A stretch of 64,000 nt of DNA from NCBI GenBank assembly GCA_027574665.1, contig CM050652.1:5126589-5190588 (forward strand). The letters run 5' to 3'. The notes beneath the pieces were generated by a model. It ran no database searches. It worked only from the letters and a program-made list of their open reading frames with translations, and was not told where the DNA came from. This document shows, one piece after another, positions 47,408 through 58,045 of this stretch; positions within the stretch are counted from its first letter, which is position 1, and each line of letters opens with the position of its first letter. The position numbers and the translations under genes were made by a program. This stretch comes from Rhynochetos jubatus. Taxonomy: Eukaryota; Chordata; Aves; Eurypygiformes; Rhynochetidae.

Positions 47408-48905
47408 ATATTTAGGGCCTCTCAATTTTCCTCATCTCATAATCACAGTTTAGCTTGGCTCACAAAGGGTGGACTATAACTCAGGGAGGGGCAACTACCT
47501 GCAGCATCTGGGACAGGGCGGTATTTCCCAGTTGTGTGCTGGAAACTGATGCCAGCTGAGCTGCTGTCTTGGTATCATATGGCTGTGATGTCTCAAGGTG
47601 CAATTTTCTTCACAGCCTGGAACAATGAGGAGCAAGTCTGGGTGTTACCTGGATGGGGGGCCACTGAGGAAGCAGAGCCAATGTGTTTAAAGAAAAGGGG
47701 TTGGTAGCTGACTCTCTCTGTGACCTTTTGTCCTGTAAGATGCTATCTATCTGAAGAGAGATTAAACTAAATAGCTGTGGTCTTCACTTTTTGTGCAGAT
47801 GCTCTACAGATAACTCTGCTTTCTACCAGACTCATTGACAGGTTACAATAAGCTGAAATCCTGAAGCTCTGCTCTAGAATAGATGTACCTTACACACTCT
47901 GGCTTTCTTGTGACAATATAGGAATAGCAAGTAAAAATTTCCCACATTAGCACAATTTATTTCACTGTTGACCTAATGCCCTGGAAAAAGAAGCTTCCTC
48001 CTGAAATTCTCACTGTTTTTATTGAGGGAGGCTTCTGCTTTCCAACCTTATCTCTTTGCAAACCTAGTTGTGCTCAGTATTCAGGCTTACATGACATCTG
48101 CTAATGCAAATCCTCTTTGTACGCTCAAGTTACAGTGGGCTCGTGTTAAGAAGAGGTGTTTTTATTTGTTTTTCTAACAGAAATATTAGCGGTGAGTTGG
48201 CTTTTCTTCAAATGCTGATTTCTTGATAAATCTCCAACTTTTCTCTAAGATCTCTTATTTTCCCAACACCTATTCTGAACCACCACTGTACAGTGTGATG
48301 GTACCTACTGTATTTCAAGAAATAAGTACTAATTGTTTTTTCTCAGTCTGCTGATGGTCGAGAAGAAAGTGAGAAGCTGGAGAAATAAGAAGGAAAAGAG
48401 TGGACAGTAGAGGAAGGTAAGGAAGGGTAGTTGTGGGAATCAACCTCACTGATAAGAAGGCTTGAGTTTTACTCGGAGTCATGATAGTTGGACACTGGGG
48501 ATTTGATGTCTTTCCACAATTAACTTGCAATGTTACATTTTGATGGTGCTGAAATCTGCAAACTGCAGTGGTGTCAGACAGACAAATCTATCTTACAAAG
48601 CAAAAATATAAAAGTCATGTTCTAGTAGGCATTGTCATGGAGCCTCCTCGGATCAGTGCTTTTTTGTTGTCTTTAAGCACTCATTCCCTTTTGCAAACAC
48701 TAGCTGTGCATGACATACTTGTCACTTCCAGACCAGAAATTACTTCCTTGCTGGAGGAGAGATCAGCTTTCTTCCAAACTATACCCTGGTTATCTTAAGT
48801 GCTGGGAGAAAACTTCATGGTCTCAGTAAAAGTATTCTGGGGTATCATGATTCCCTCAATACTAGAGAGAAGGGAATGCCAACGTAAGTGGGAAAATAAC
48901 TAGGT

Positions 48906-48966
48906 GGTCTTCAAGGCCAGGCTGGATGAGGTTTGGAGCAACCTGGTCTAGTGGAAGGTGTCACTG
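48906..48966 (+). mobile_element. CR1 LINE internal sliver, both ends missing
   Basis: About 60 bp (TCTTCAAGGCCAGGCTGGATG, then GGTTTGGAGCAACCTGGTC and AGTGGAAGGTGTCACTGC) matches the copy at 23552-23612 with only a couple of differences. It covers the last ORF2 codons (VFKARLDE.WSNLV) and the stop. The normal CR1 3' tail is absent after it, which is unusual because CR1 copies normally lose only their 5' end. It lies in inverted orientation to the CR1 at 49505-49705. Confidence 0.9.
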
Positions 48967-49504
48967 CAAAGGTGCTTCCAAACAGCACCTTCTTTGTTGC
49001 TCACTCTTAACCCTCTTGAGTGCTCCAGGGGTCTGTCCTCCAGAAAACAGCATTGTTTCTTTGCAATCCTTATTCCAACCTGCCTTCTACTTTCTCACAT
49101 TTTGATTATTTTAGAGTCTTAATGGTCTCTGACATATTTCTACTGGGGATACATTACTTACTTACCAGTTCCCCATAGTCCAGACTAAAAACACTGGTTT
49201 ACCTCAGGAGGTGGCTGCTCTGATGTCCATGTATGTCCTATTTGAATGGCCTATCACATCGGTCTTATTAGCCTGTGCCAGATATCTTTATTCCACCATC
49301 CCCTGCAGGTTATGGCTCAAAACAGCCAGGAGACTCCACATTCAAACAGAATTTGCAATCAGAGATAGACATGTTGTCCTTGTGGCTTTGCCAACTGTAC
49401 CACGTACTGGAGGGTAAAAAAAAAGTAATAGGTCCATGGTATAGCCCTCTCTTTTCTCTCTGTCCATGAGCTAGCACTTGCTCCCCTCCTTTTAAGCTTG
49501 CTTC
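48967..49504. other. Spacer between two inverted CR1 pieces
   Basis: About 540 bp of unique-looking sequence. No gene is recognised. A stretch ACTTACTTACC at about 49153-49163 gives a donor-like site on the minus strand without an acceptor partner. Confidence 0.5.
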
Positions 49505-49705
49505 CTCATAAAATCATAAAATGGTTTGGGTTGGAAGGAACCTTAAAGATCACCTAGATCCAACCCCCACTACCATGGTCAGGGACACCCTCCACTAGAT
49601 CAGGTTGCTCCAAGCCTGGTCTTGAACACTTCCAGGGATGGGGCATCCACAGCTTCTCTGGGCAACCTGTCCCACTGCCTCCCCACGCTCTCCTGGAAGA
49701 ATCCT
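49505..49705 (-). mobile_element. CR1 LINE tail, well preserved
   Basis: It begins TCATAAAATCATAAAATGG, then GTTTGGGTTGGAAGGAACC and GGGACACCCTCCACTAGATC. It continues through CCAGGGATGGGGCATCCAC and CCCACTGCCTCCCCACGCTC. It is a 5'-truncated minus-strand copy of about 200 bp, lacking a short block after CCAAGCCTGG compared with the copy at 42.5 kb. Relatively young. Confidence 0.97.
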
Positions 49706-50626
49706 CTCAGCATTTCATCCTGTCATAGTGCACAACCTCGTATGTCTTATCACCCCACTTTCAAATAGTACGTTTTGGGAATTAGACACCCTGAAGGTTA
49801 GATTAGGCCTTTTAGAAACCCCATATGGTTGTTAACCTCTTGTGTTAGCACCTTGCAAGAGCACTTCAAAACCAAGTAAGAAAAACACAAAAGAATTATT
49901 TTGTTTTACAGTTTGTCCTATGAAAGACACTTCCAGATCTGAACAGTGTTATCCTTTGACCAGCCAAGCCTCACTGAACAGCTTAAGATTGTTTGAGCCT
50001 AGGAACAACCCTATTTTGCAAGAGTAACCCTTGTAAAAGACAGAAGGAAGATCTCAGTTAGCCTGTGATATCACAGGGTGATTAGTCACCAGAGGAAAGT
50101 CTCTGTTTCTCAAAATCCCCTGACTTTTAGATCTGGAACTGGATGCACACTTCTGGCTGGGTATCCCCTTCTCACAGACAAGACCCTGAAGGGTAAATTA
50201 TCTTTCCTGGCCAAAGACACGGGGAGGAGAGCAGGAAGAGGATCTAAAAGATGATTCTCTCTGGAATTAAATAACTGCCAAAATAATCCTTTGGGGATTG
50301 ATGAGCTCAAGGCCAAGCTAGAGTCATCCTCTCTCAGGAAGTCTAACCTGAGCCAGTGGGTGGTGGTGGACTGGGTGAGGGTGTTTCAACCATTTCCATG
50401 GTGGTCTCCAATCTGCAGGCCTGAAACGATACGGTTTGTTAGGTCCTCTAAATTTAGCTCTGTTATTCATTGGTGTTAGCAACCACATCAGAGTTAGCTG
50501 AGTTTTCAAATGACGTATCAAGGAGTATCGTGACTGATCTTTAAATTCTACAGAAATCTGCTGGGCTGCATTTGTTCCCACCAGGGGGGAATTCAGACCT
50601 CTCGCTCACCCAGTACTTCGTCTCTG
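49706..50626. other. Non-coding stretch, nothing recognised
   Basis: No repeats or genes are recognised. Open frames on both strands at 50110-50581 overlap and lack domains. Confidence 0.55.
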
Positions 50627-50782
50627 TGGGCCAAACTTAGCTTTGAAGTCAACAGCTTTAAAACCACTTTTTTGGCTATTGAAGTTCATAGAGCACATCT
50701 GATTTACACTAATGTGGAGAATCTGGCATCTCACTCCCGCTGGAGTGAATGGCATTAGCCCAAGTCTGAATCTGGCCTTTTG
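50627..50782. repeat. Ancient amniote palindromic repeat, longest copy
   Basis: This runs from TGGGCCAAACTTAGCTTTGA to GTCTGAATCTGGCC. The two ends are inverted relatives (GGGCCAAA... and ...TCTGGCC). Inner text includes ATTGAAGTTCATAGAGCACATCTGATTTACACTAATGTGG and CCCGCTGGAGTGAATGGCATTAG, fitting the remembered pattern (GAAGTCAATGG...CTGATTTACACCAGTGTGA...GGCCC). At about 155 bp it appears to be nearly a full element, shaped like a small inverted-repeat (MITE-like) transposon. Confidence 0.55.
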
Positions 50783-53580
50783 ACTTTCAAAAATTGGCTG
50801 CAAAATGAGGGACCCTTGTCAGCTTTAAGATTGATGCTGTATGACTCCAAGCACGTTTGTCATCTGTTTGCGAAGTGAAAATAAGCCTACAGTTGTTGAC
50901 AGTAAATGAAGTAATATTTACATAATACAGTCATACCTGTTTCCTGGTAAAGAGATCAATGCATATTTCTTTTTGCAATAACACATCCATGCTGTATATC
51001 TTCGCAGAGACAATAATATTTGAAGTGAAACATTCATCCAACTATATAATTACTTCTACTGTTTTCCATTTTCTTTTTGTTCCCTAATAGTTTATTACCA
51101 GTGGCCAATAGTCAAAAACAATCCAGAGGGATGCAAACCAGCCCCTTGTTCCAGGTCCTTTCAAAGATACCTTGGTTATTAAAATTACTGTCATTAAGAT
51201 TGGTGATTGGAGACTGCTCCCAAAGCTGGGGCCCCATTGCTCTAGTTACTGGATGCACCTGCAATACAAGGCATTGCCTGCCCACAGAATCTTATTGCTG
51301 GAAAAAGGCACGGCAGGGACACAGCCAACACACAGCAGATCAGCAGCAAAGCTGCCATGAGGTGTTCTGCATGCCTCCTACCTTCCTCCTGAGTGCCCGA
51401 TTCTGTGTTCACTTTTACAGCCAAATTAGTTATGGTTAAGTGGGTGGTGGAGAGAGGGGATGGGCTGGTCTCTGGCATGCTCCACGTAATAGAAAACCCA
51501 TGTCACAGTGGTTTGATGGACCCTGCTTGGTGGCTTGCTTGCAGTCAGCTCTGGCACAACACAGGTATTGCTGTACCTGCACTGGGGGACTGAGGATATG
51601 ACATAGGTCAGAGGAGTTATTCTCTGGTCTCTGCCTCTTTATTTCCACAGACTATCCTACAATTTAAGAGGCTGGAAAGCATGTGAGATAAGACCCATCC
51701 CTTCTGTTTCTCTCAGTTATCTTTTCCTTTGGCTAAGAAAAAGTTTTATCTTTCTGTTCTATAGCACATTCCAGACCATATGATTCCTAAAACACTTCAT
51801 ATAAATCAATAACAATAAATAAATATCAAGGTGCCTCCACTATTAAGACACTTGTGTGGCCTGTCTTGTGTACATACTGAAGATAGATAGCAATCATGAT
51901 TTAATAATGATTTCCCCCTCTTTCCACCTCCATAACCCTCTGTGAACACAGAGCTTCTAAAGAAAAGCCTACAGCTATTTTTCCCCCACACAACCATATC
52001 AACATAATAAACTCTTTAGTCAGGCAAGCTCCCCTCTTGCCCCTCCAGCTGCCCTTAAATTTTCAGCCTGATGCAGAACGATGCTCTGAGTCAACTGGAT
52101 ACTCGCCTCCGCCTACTCGGGAGCAGCTGCATTTCATACCGCCTCTGTTACTCTGGGTGTCATGCAAATGGGGAGCAGCACAGTTACATCCCTAGCATGG
52201 AACAGCAGTGCTGCTCTTCCCATCCGTGTGGCTTTATTTGTTTTTAAAACTGAGAGTTATTTGCCCTAGTGCAAAGAGGTTTTACACCGCTTTACATACT
52301 CTGTCTGGACTGGTCACTGCAAAGGAAGGTTTCTTGGTAGGAACAGAGGTAGCAAAGGAGGGTTTCCTGCCTGATAATGCTTAAGGAAAAACTGGTTTCC
52401 AATTCAATCTAGTAGAACAGGTTCAAATGCCTCGGGCTGGCAATAAGGACACAGCAGCTGCTGCATTAGCAGGCTCTAAACATCCTGAGATGAACGCTGG
52501 ACAAGTTATCCCAGGAACCTGGAACACCAAGATTGGTCCCGCAGCCACTTCAGACATCCTGTTGGCCAACTCACAGGCACTGAAGGCAGACCTCTCAGGA
52601 GAGATCATTTACCAGCTGTTTCCTGACAAATGAGTCCGCTTGGCTCACCTTACCACGAACAAGAGGTGATGTGATGAGGGAAGGAATGGCTTTAGGTTGT
52701 GCAGAGGCTATGTAACCCAGATTCGAAAGGTGGGCTGGTCTCGTCTCTCTGAGACTTCTGTAGATATTCCTGTCAAGGTCTGAAGTCCCTCTTGACTTTG
52801 TTAGGGGAGAAGCTGTTATGAAAATGGGACCTGCAAACCATGCAAGGCTGCATATTTGAAGAGACAGAGTTAACTAGCCCTTTTCTCAAGTCCTAAGTCA
52901 CAGACACTGGAGATGATGACCTCATGTGTCCTAATATGGCCAGCTCATCTTACATGGGGCTGTAAAAGTAGGATATATTCCTCTGGGTGATGAGAATACT
53001 TAACAGGAGTTCTGGTTTTGTACCTATATCCCTAGTCTCTTCCACCTCCCCTCCTACATCCTTTCCTATGTCCCTGGGGATGAAACATACTACATATCTA
53101 GTCCAAGTCTATCCCCACCCCTCTGCAGCTGGAGTCAGTTAGAATTTACCTTGTCTCCTGCTTTGCTATGGGGTAAATCTCGGAAGCTCTCTCCATCATT
53201 CTCATTGCTCTTCCTGGCCCTACAGGACCAGCTACGATGACAATACTGAGAGGGTGTCAAGCTGGGCCACCTCTCCCCATCACGAGGTGCAGCATGGCGT
53301 GTTCAGAAACAACTGCTTGGCTCTTGAGTGACTTTGAACAAGGGCTTAATGAAATCATCGGAGCCTGCCCCAGCTCCCAGGAGTTTGCAAGCTGAACAGG
53401 GAAGAGAATAACTCTTCTTCCTTTTTTCATTATGAAAAATGATGTATAGAGAAGCAAAGGGACCTTCCTGAAGTTACATTCCTGCCTAAGTCTTTACGCC
53501 ACAGGCAGGAAATAAGCTTCTGAATATCTTGAATTCATATTGATGTATGAAGTACCTTTGGATCAGGCATATTTGGTGTG
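50783..53580. other. Non-coding stretch
   Basis: It contains a perfect octamer ATGCAAAT at 52162-52169 in a CpG-containing, complex stretch (52080-52200) with a CAGCTG E-box. A region open on both strands at 52423-52633 encodes an Ala-rich 68-residue frame of unknown nature. The 120-codon frame at 51077-51439 resembles nothing known. Confidence 0.5.
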
Positions 53581-53640
53581 TTTTTACAGCACCTAGCACA
53601 ATAGGACTCATATCCTGAATAAACACTGATAATAGACCGT
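53581..53640 (+). repeat. MIR/L2-type tail relic
   Basis: TTTTTACAGCACCTAGCACAATAGG, then TCCTGAATAAACACTGATAATAG, correspond to the MIR/L2 3' tail (TGTAAAGCGCCTAGCACAATGGG...AATAAAT...TAATAAT). The upstream body is not clearly recognisable. Confidence 0.5.
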
Positions 53641-53649
53641 AAGCAGTCC

Positions 53650-54030
53650 TCAGTGATTGTATCGAGGTTAACGCAAATTATTTTTCAGCTCTTGACCCTG
53701 TTATCTGGGAATGTCTGATCACATGTATTTATCTAATATTTGACTTCATTTAATTGCTGTCAGGGAGAAGTTTCATTCTCGGGTAGAATATCCTATGGGT
53801 TTAAGGCATTTAGGAGCTTTTTGTCAGTGCATGTCTATAGGTACTGTGTGTTCCTAAATCATTCCGGGTGCTCTTGTCAATCTCCCAGGATGAATCATCC
53901 ACATGAGGTGAATCAGTAAATTTTGTATATGATTGAAATAATCTTCCTGCAAAGAAGTGCCCTTCTATTTCATTTAACTATTGATTATTTTTTCTGATTA
54001 ATTTGTTGCATCGTTAGTCATAATACTAGC
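53650..54030. promoter_or_regulatory. Possible conserved non-coding element
   Basis: About 380 bp of AT-rich but complex sequence, free of recognised repeats. It is dense in homeodomain- and forkhead-like cores: CATTTAATTGCTG, TTTAACTATTGATTATT, CTGATTAATTTG, plus GTTAACGCAAATTATT. It also keeps CpGs (TCTCGGG, TTCCGGG, GCATCG). Of all stretches in the window this most resembles a deeply conserved developmental enhancer to my eye. No direct proof. Confidence 0.25.
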
Positions 54031-55340
54031 AGGAAATAAAATATACCGGAGAGTTAGCTGTACCACTTGCCAGGTAGGTGTTTTTCAAGAACAGGGTGAC
54101 TCTGCTCAATTCCCTGAGCTTTTCCTATACACCGTCCTTCTTCTGGAGCTCTACCACAATGTTCAAGCTTGGTACATACGCAACCCCTTTAAAAGACTGG
54201 TCTAAATCATGCTTTATTTTTTTTTCATCTGTCATTTTATTTTGAAAAGCTGAGAAAGATTGCCATGAAAAAGGGAAAGAGACTGCAGCAGGGTCCCTGA
54301 GCTGCTCTGCAAAGTCTTGTTTTTAATTTCCTTCCATTTGACAAGCAAAAGTTCAGAGAAGGCATCGGCTTTTGGCCACCAGCTGGAAAAGTTAGTAGTG
54401 ATGGGTACCGTGGTAGTAAAATGTTGCCACCCAGGACTGAAGAGGGAACATCTGTGACTGTCAGACTCTTTCCATTCAGTCTTTAAACAGTCCAGCAGAG
54501 ATTTGTGGATGTGTGTGTGAGGGCTCTTTCCTTATCAAAGAATATCCTTGTAATGTGTTAGGGGCTGGGTAATAATAAGCAACATTGGTGAATGCTGTTT
54601 CATTTTTTTTAAGTGCATGTCTTCTAGGGGGTGATTCATCAGCTGCTGTTACAGAAAGTATGTTGGGAAGCTTGCAGCTGTGGGCTCAGACTGCAGTTTC
54701 TGTGTCGTTGCTAAGGATTCTGCATTAAATATCCCAATTCTCTGCACTTAAAACTAGGAAAAATTGACATTCTGACTTCCCATAAGAGAATGGAATACGT
54801 GATTCACAGCCCTTCTTCTGCAACATTAATCAGGCCCTGTTTACAGGGAAAAGAGCCAAAGGGGGGGTAGGGTGGGGGTTATAGCCAAAGAGGTATGCTC
54901 AGAAAGCCAAATGGTGATGTCATTTGGGGCAAAACAGTAATAGCAAGCCACTTAACGGGATGAAATGGGTTGTAGTGGGAACAAATCCCAGTTAAAACAT
55001 GGAGAGACACTAGGGTTTCTTGGCTGTGCCATTGACTGCCCTGGTTTTACTATGGGTTGTTTATGGGGGGAGGATAACAGAGCCATCAGCTGCAGCAGTG
55101 AGCACTTAGAGTTCAACTTGGGCAGCTGAGTCCTGCAGATCTGATGTGAGACAGGGTTGAGAATGTTACAGATCAATTCAGGTTTGCCATTTGAAGAAGA
55201 ATTTATTGGTCCTTACATCATCACCTTACATTTTGTTCTGTTTGATTTTTGAGGTGGCCCTTTCTTGGGAAGTTAGAAGATCCTTCTTTATAGAATGTCT
55301 CAGGAACACTCCTATGGGACACACAGTAAGCTTGAGGTGG
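54031..55340. other. Non-coding stretch with a G-rich motif
   Basis: A G-quadruplex-type motif sits at 54861-54878. No gene or repeat is recognised. Confidence 0.55.
54861..54878 (+). other. G-quadruplex-forming motif
   Basis: GGGGGGGTAGGGTGGGGG can be divided into four runs of three G with loops of 1, 2 and 1 bases. Confidence 0.75.
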
Positions 55341-55440
55341 GAGGTCTAGGTCCTCCTGAACTCTGCCATGAACTCCTTTTATGGGTTTTGTCCTATTATT
55401 TCATTTTCTCAAACTTCAGTTTTCCTTTAATTCATGGTAC
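55341..55440 (+). repeat. Possible MIR-type CORE-SINE relic
   Basis: CCTCCTGAACTCTGCCATGAACTC...TTATTTCATTTTCTCAAACTTCAGTTTTCC resembles the MIR order (CCTGGCTCTGCCACTAACT...AAGTCACTTCACCTCTCTGTGCCTCAGTTTCC). Diverged; moderate to weak call. Confidence 0.4.
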
Positions 55441-56744
55441 AAGAAAATGGTGGGAGAGAAAATTTAGTGGGTAATAGCAGGACATTTTGAGCTCTTGGGT
55501 AGCACAGGGTGCCACTATGAGGCCCGGTCCTCAGCTGCGTAGCTTTACTTTGGTGAAGACAGTGATTTATACCTGTTAATGATCTGGCTTCCCCGTTTCT
55601 AGTATGTCAACACACAACCATCCAGCAACATCCAGGCCCCCATTGCAAGCATTTAATAAGTTTAAGGAAATTCCTGTTTTTCTCTTCTGTTATAATCAGT
55701 GTTATTACGAATACAAACAATAACCAGAACAATTGTAATCATCAATGCAACTATTGGTGAAGAATACAGGGCTTTCCTGCTTAGACACAACTATGAAGAG
55801 GACTGTTTACTTAGCTAGACTGTCCTTTTATAGTTACCAACAGGAAATGTTTGCAATGTTTGTATAAGAAGGAGACTTCGAATTATCCCACATGACCTCT
55901 TCAAAGGGATGTGAGAACAGAATGTATGTTTTAAATAAAATCTCAAAGCCCCTTTTTTCACCTTAAGAGTGAGCACATCTGGTTTTGGTGGACTTAACAA
56001 CCTGTTGTCTATGTTTTTATGTTCCAGATTTGTCACATTCTCACCTCTAAATGACAAAGTTTGGATGAAAACCCACTTATGATTTTTGATTCTTCCTGAG
56101 TTGCTTTAAACAACTGATTAAGGCAAACTTGACTCAAACAACCTCTACTTTTGAATGTCCAGATATCTGCCATGCTGAAGACTAGCAACACCTTCACAGT
56201 TGTGGGTGGGTTGAGTGGGACTGGCTGGAATGAAAAGAAAGGACAACCCATAACTGTCCAGATGCAAGAGCATGGCACATCATGGTTTTGGTCAGCTACA
56301 GCAGTGGAGTATGGGGAACACACTGGAGTGTTAACAGATTAACTGGGATGTCTCTTTATAAACAGTAAAGTACTGTTGCAAGCATAAGTTAGGGCCTAGT
56401 TTTGACTCACTCTTGTTTCTTGTTACAGAGAATTCTACAACAAATAAATCACAGTTGAAAAGGTCTCAGCCTCCACCTCAGTAAATTGGTGATGTGCACA
56501 TAGCAAATATCAGACTCATTTTGATCAATGGGGTTTTGTCATTTAAAGCTTCAGAATTATCAGTTAATACCCATTAGTACATGGTTGGTGGGGTGAAACA
56601 TATTGTAACCTAGATAATGGAAAACATTTATGAGCATTAGAGCTGGGAGTCCTGTTACTGATCACGCACAGGTAAGTGAGGACAGGTCCACACATTCAAG
56701 TTTTGCCTTGCTGTACGGTAGCATTCATAAACCAATTTAAGATT
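55441..56744. other. Non-coding stretch, nothing recognised
   Basis: No repeat or gene is recognised. CGCACAG followed by GTAAGT at 56672 is a strong donor, but only a weak acceptor (TTTATGAGCATTAG) precedes it. Confidence 0.55.
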
Positions 56745-56925
56745 TGAGTCCCATTAGGAGTGGGAACTATTTTATCCGCCTTTTACAGGTGGGGGAAGGG
56801 AGGTGGAGAGAGAGATTAAGGGACTTGCCCAAGATCACACAGGAAGCCTGTGGTAGAACCAGGATATGAACATAGATTTCCTGAGCCTCCATTTGCTGCA
56901 TTAACCACAAGCTCTTCCTTCCTCC
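56745..56925 (-). repeat. MIR-type CORE-SINE, clearest copy
   Basis: In order: GGGAACTATTTTATCCGCCTTTTACAGGTGG, GAGAGAGATTAAGGGACTTGCCCAAGATCACACAGGAAGCCTGTGG, TAGAACCAGGATATGAACATAG, TTTCCTGAGCCTCC and GCATTAACCACAAGC. This is the full reversed order of a sauropsid MIR (TTTTACAGATGGGG, AGATTAAGTGACTTGCCCAAGGTCACACAGGAAGTCTGTGGCAGAGCCAGG, AACCCAGATCTCCTGAGTCC, CCTTAACCACAAG). It overlaps the minus-strand open frame 56816-57061, which is therefore not a gene. Confidence 0.85.
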
Positions 56926-58015
56926 CTCGTTTGGGAGAAATGACAAGTTTTCTTGAACATGAGAGGTGCCCTGCAGGGAACTCTGCTACAAGGTTCTTTG
57001 TATGTGCAGAAGATGCTATGAGCAAGTGATGTGCTTGCACTGAAGCACATCCCTCAAGCATTTTGTGTTGTACCAGAACGAATCAGTCACCCAAGCAGGT
57101 GTCTACCCCTTTCTCTTTGACACGCTGTTGTGCTGCTGCAGAAAGGTTGCTCTGGGTCTCCATAGCTGTGCAGTTTGGTAAGTGTGGGCATGTCTGTGAA
57201 GACCACAGGCTCTGGGAGGTGGTTTTTACCTACCAACCCCCGTGTGGACACCTGCACTGTGGATCTGAGCTGTTTGCCCAAGGGCCAGTTAAAGGAAGGG
57301 CAATAGATTAAACTGGGGAGTGAGAAAAATCACACACGTTGAAGATACATTTGCCTCTCTTGGACCTAATGCCAGCTCTGGGACATGGACAAAATTTTAA
57401 CACCTTCTCATAGAAACAGCTTTTACTTGATCAGTGAATTCCTTTCTTTCCACATATGGCAGAATTCAGACCCTGTCTCCCAGGTATCAGTGGAAAAGTG
57501 TCCTGCAGCATGGAAAACAGGGACCCGAAAAAGCTTATGCTGGGTGAGCAACCTAGGTGTCAGTGGGCAGGAATGCCACTCCAGCATCTCGTGATGAAAA
57601 ACATCATCAAGGATATGCTGGGGAAAAATGAGCTGGAGACAACAGATCACCAGGTTCACATAATTTTTGTGAGACCAAAACTTCCTTTAAGTGATGTTGG
57701 TGATTGATATTTCACTTAATTACATTTCCAAGGGAGAGAGCCTTTTCCTCTGGGATTCACTGCCATAGAATATATCATAGACATAGTATATACATATATT
57801 GTAGCTATATAGATAGTATATACATGTATCAGAGATGCATAGGATAACAAGGAAGAGGTAAGCAGCAGCTCGAGTTTCCTCTAGCTGCGTGTGTAACCAA
57901 ACCACCATTCACGCGAGGGACTTTTTAACTCACATACATGTATACAAAAGGAATTATGTTGTCAGTGGCATCACTTTCGATGGGACAACACAGTATTTGT
58001 TATTTTCTTTTGCAG
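56926..58015. other. Non-coding stretch with one exon-like segment
   Basis: It contains exon-like 57142-57177 and an imperfect ATATAC/ATAGTA-rich tract at about 57770-57832. No coding gene is recognised. Confidence 0.55.
57142..57177 (+). other. Exon-like segment, 36 nt (unproven)
   Basis: Upstream there is a pyrimidine-rich stretch with a TTGACAC branch-like site, then CTGTTGTGCTGCTGCAG ending at 57141. The segment ends CAGTTTG before GTAAGT (57178). It is a multiple of three and two frames are open (RLLWVSIAVQF, KVALGLHSCAV). No homology is recognised. Confidence 0.18.
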
Positions 58016-58040
58016 GTTGAAAGAAAAAGACACTCCCAGG
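58016..58040 (+). other. Candidate 25-nt microexon
   Basis: TTTGTTATTTTCTTTTGCAG ends at 58015 and CCCAG is followed by the consensus donor GTAAGT at 58041. Between them lie 25 bases (GTTGAAAAGAAAAAGACACTCCCAG), reading VEKKKTLP in one frame. Both splice sites are close to ideal. A UGC sits directly before the acceptor AG, as in neuronal microexons activated by SRRM4. The purine-rich body looks like a splicing enhancer. A T-rich repeat follows the donor. No host gene is visible in the window, so it remains a prediction. Confidence 0.3.
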
Positions 58041-58045
58041 TAAGT

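Larger units (their letters stand above)
44501..48905. other. Long non-coding stretch
   Basis: It contains a weak ancient-repeat match at 45735-45835, a 21-bp tandem duplication at 47368-47407 and an octamer ATGCAAAT at 48104-48111. Open frames at 46233-46577 (minus) and 44937-45390 (plus) lack recognised domains. Nothing else is recognised. Confidence 0.55.

Noticed and set aside
56641-56671. Exon ending at the strong donor CACAG-GTAAGT
   Set aside because: The only nearby acceptor (TTTATGAGCATTAG) has a poor pyrimidine tract.
56816-57061. 81-codon minus-strand open frame
   Set aside because: Lies largely in the MIR-type SINE at 56745-56925.
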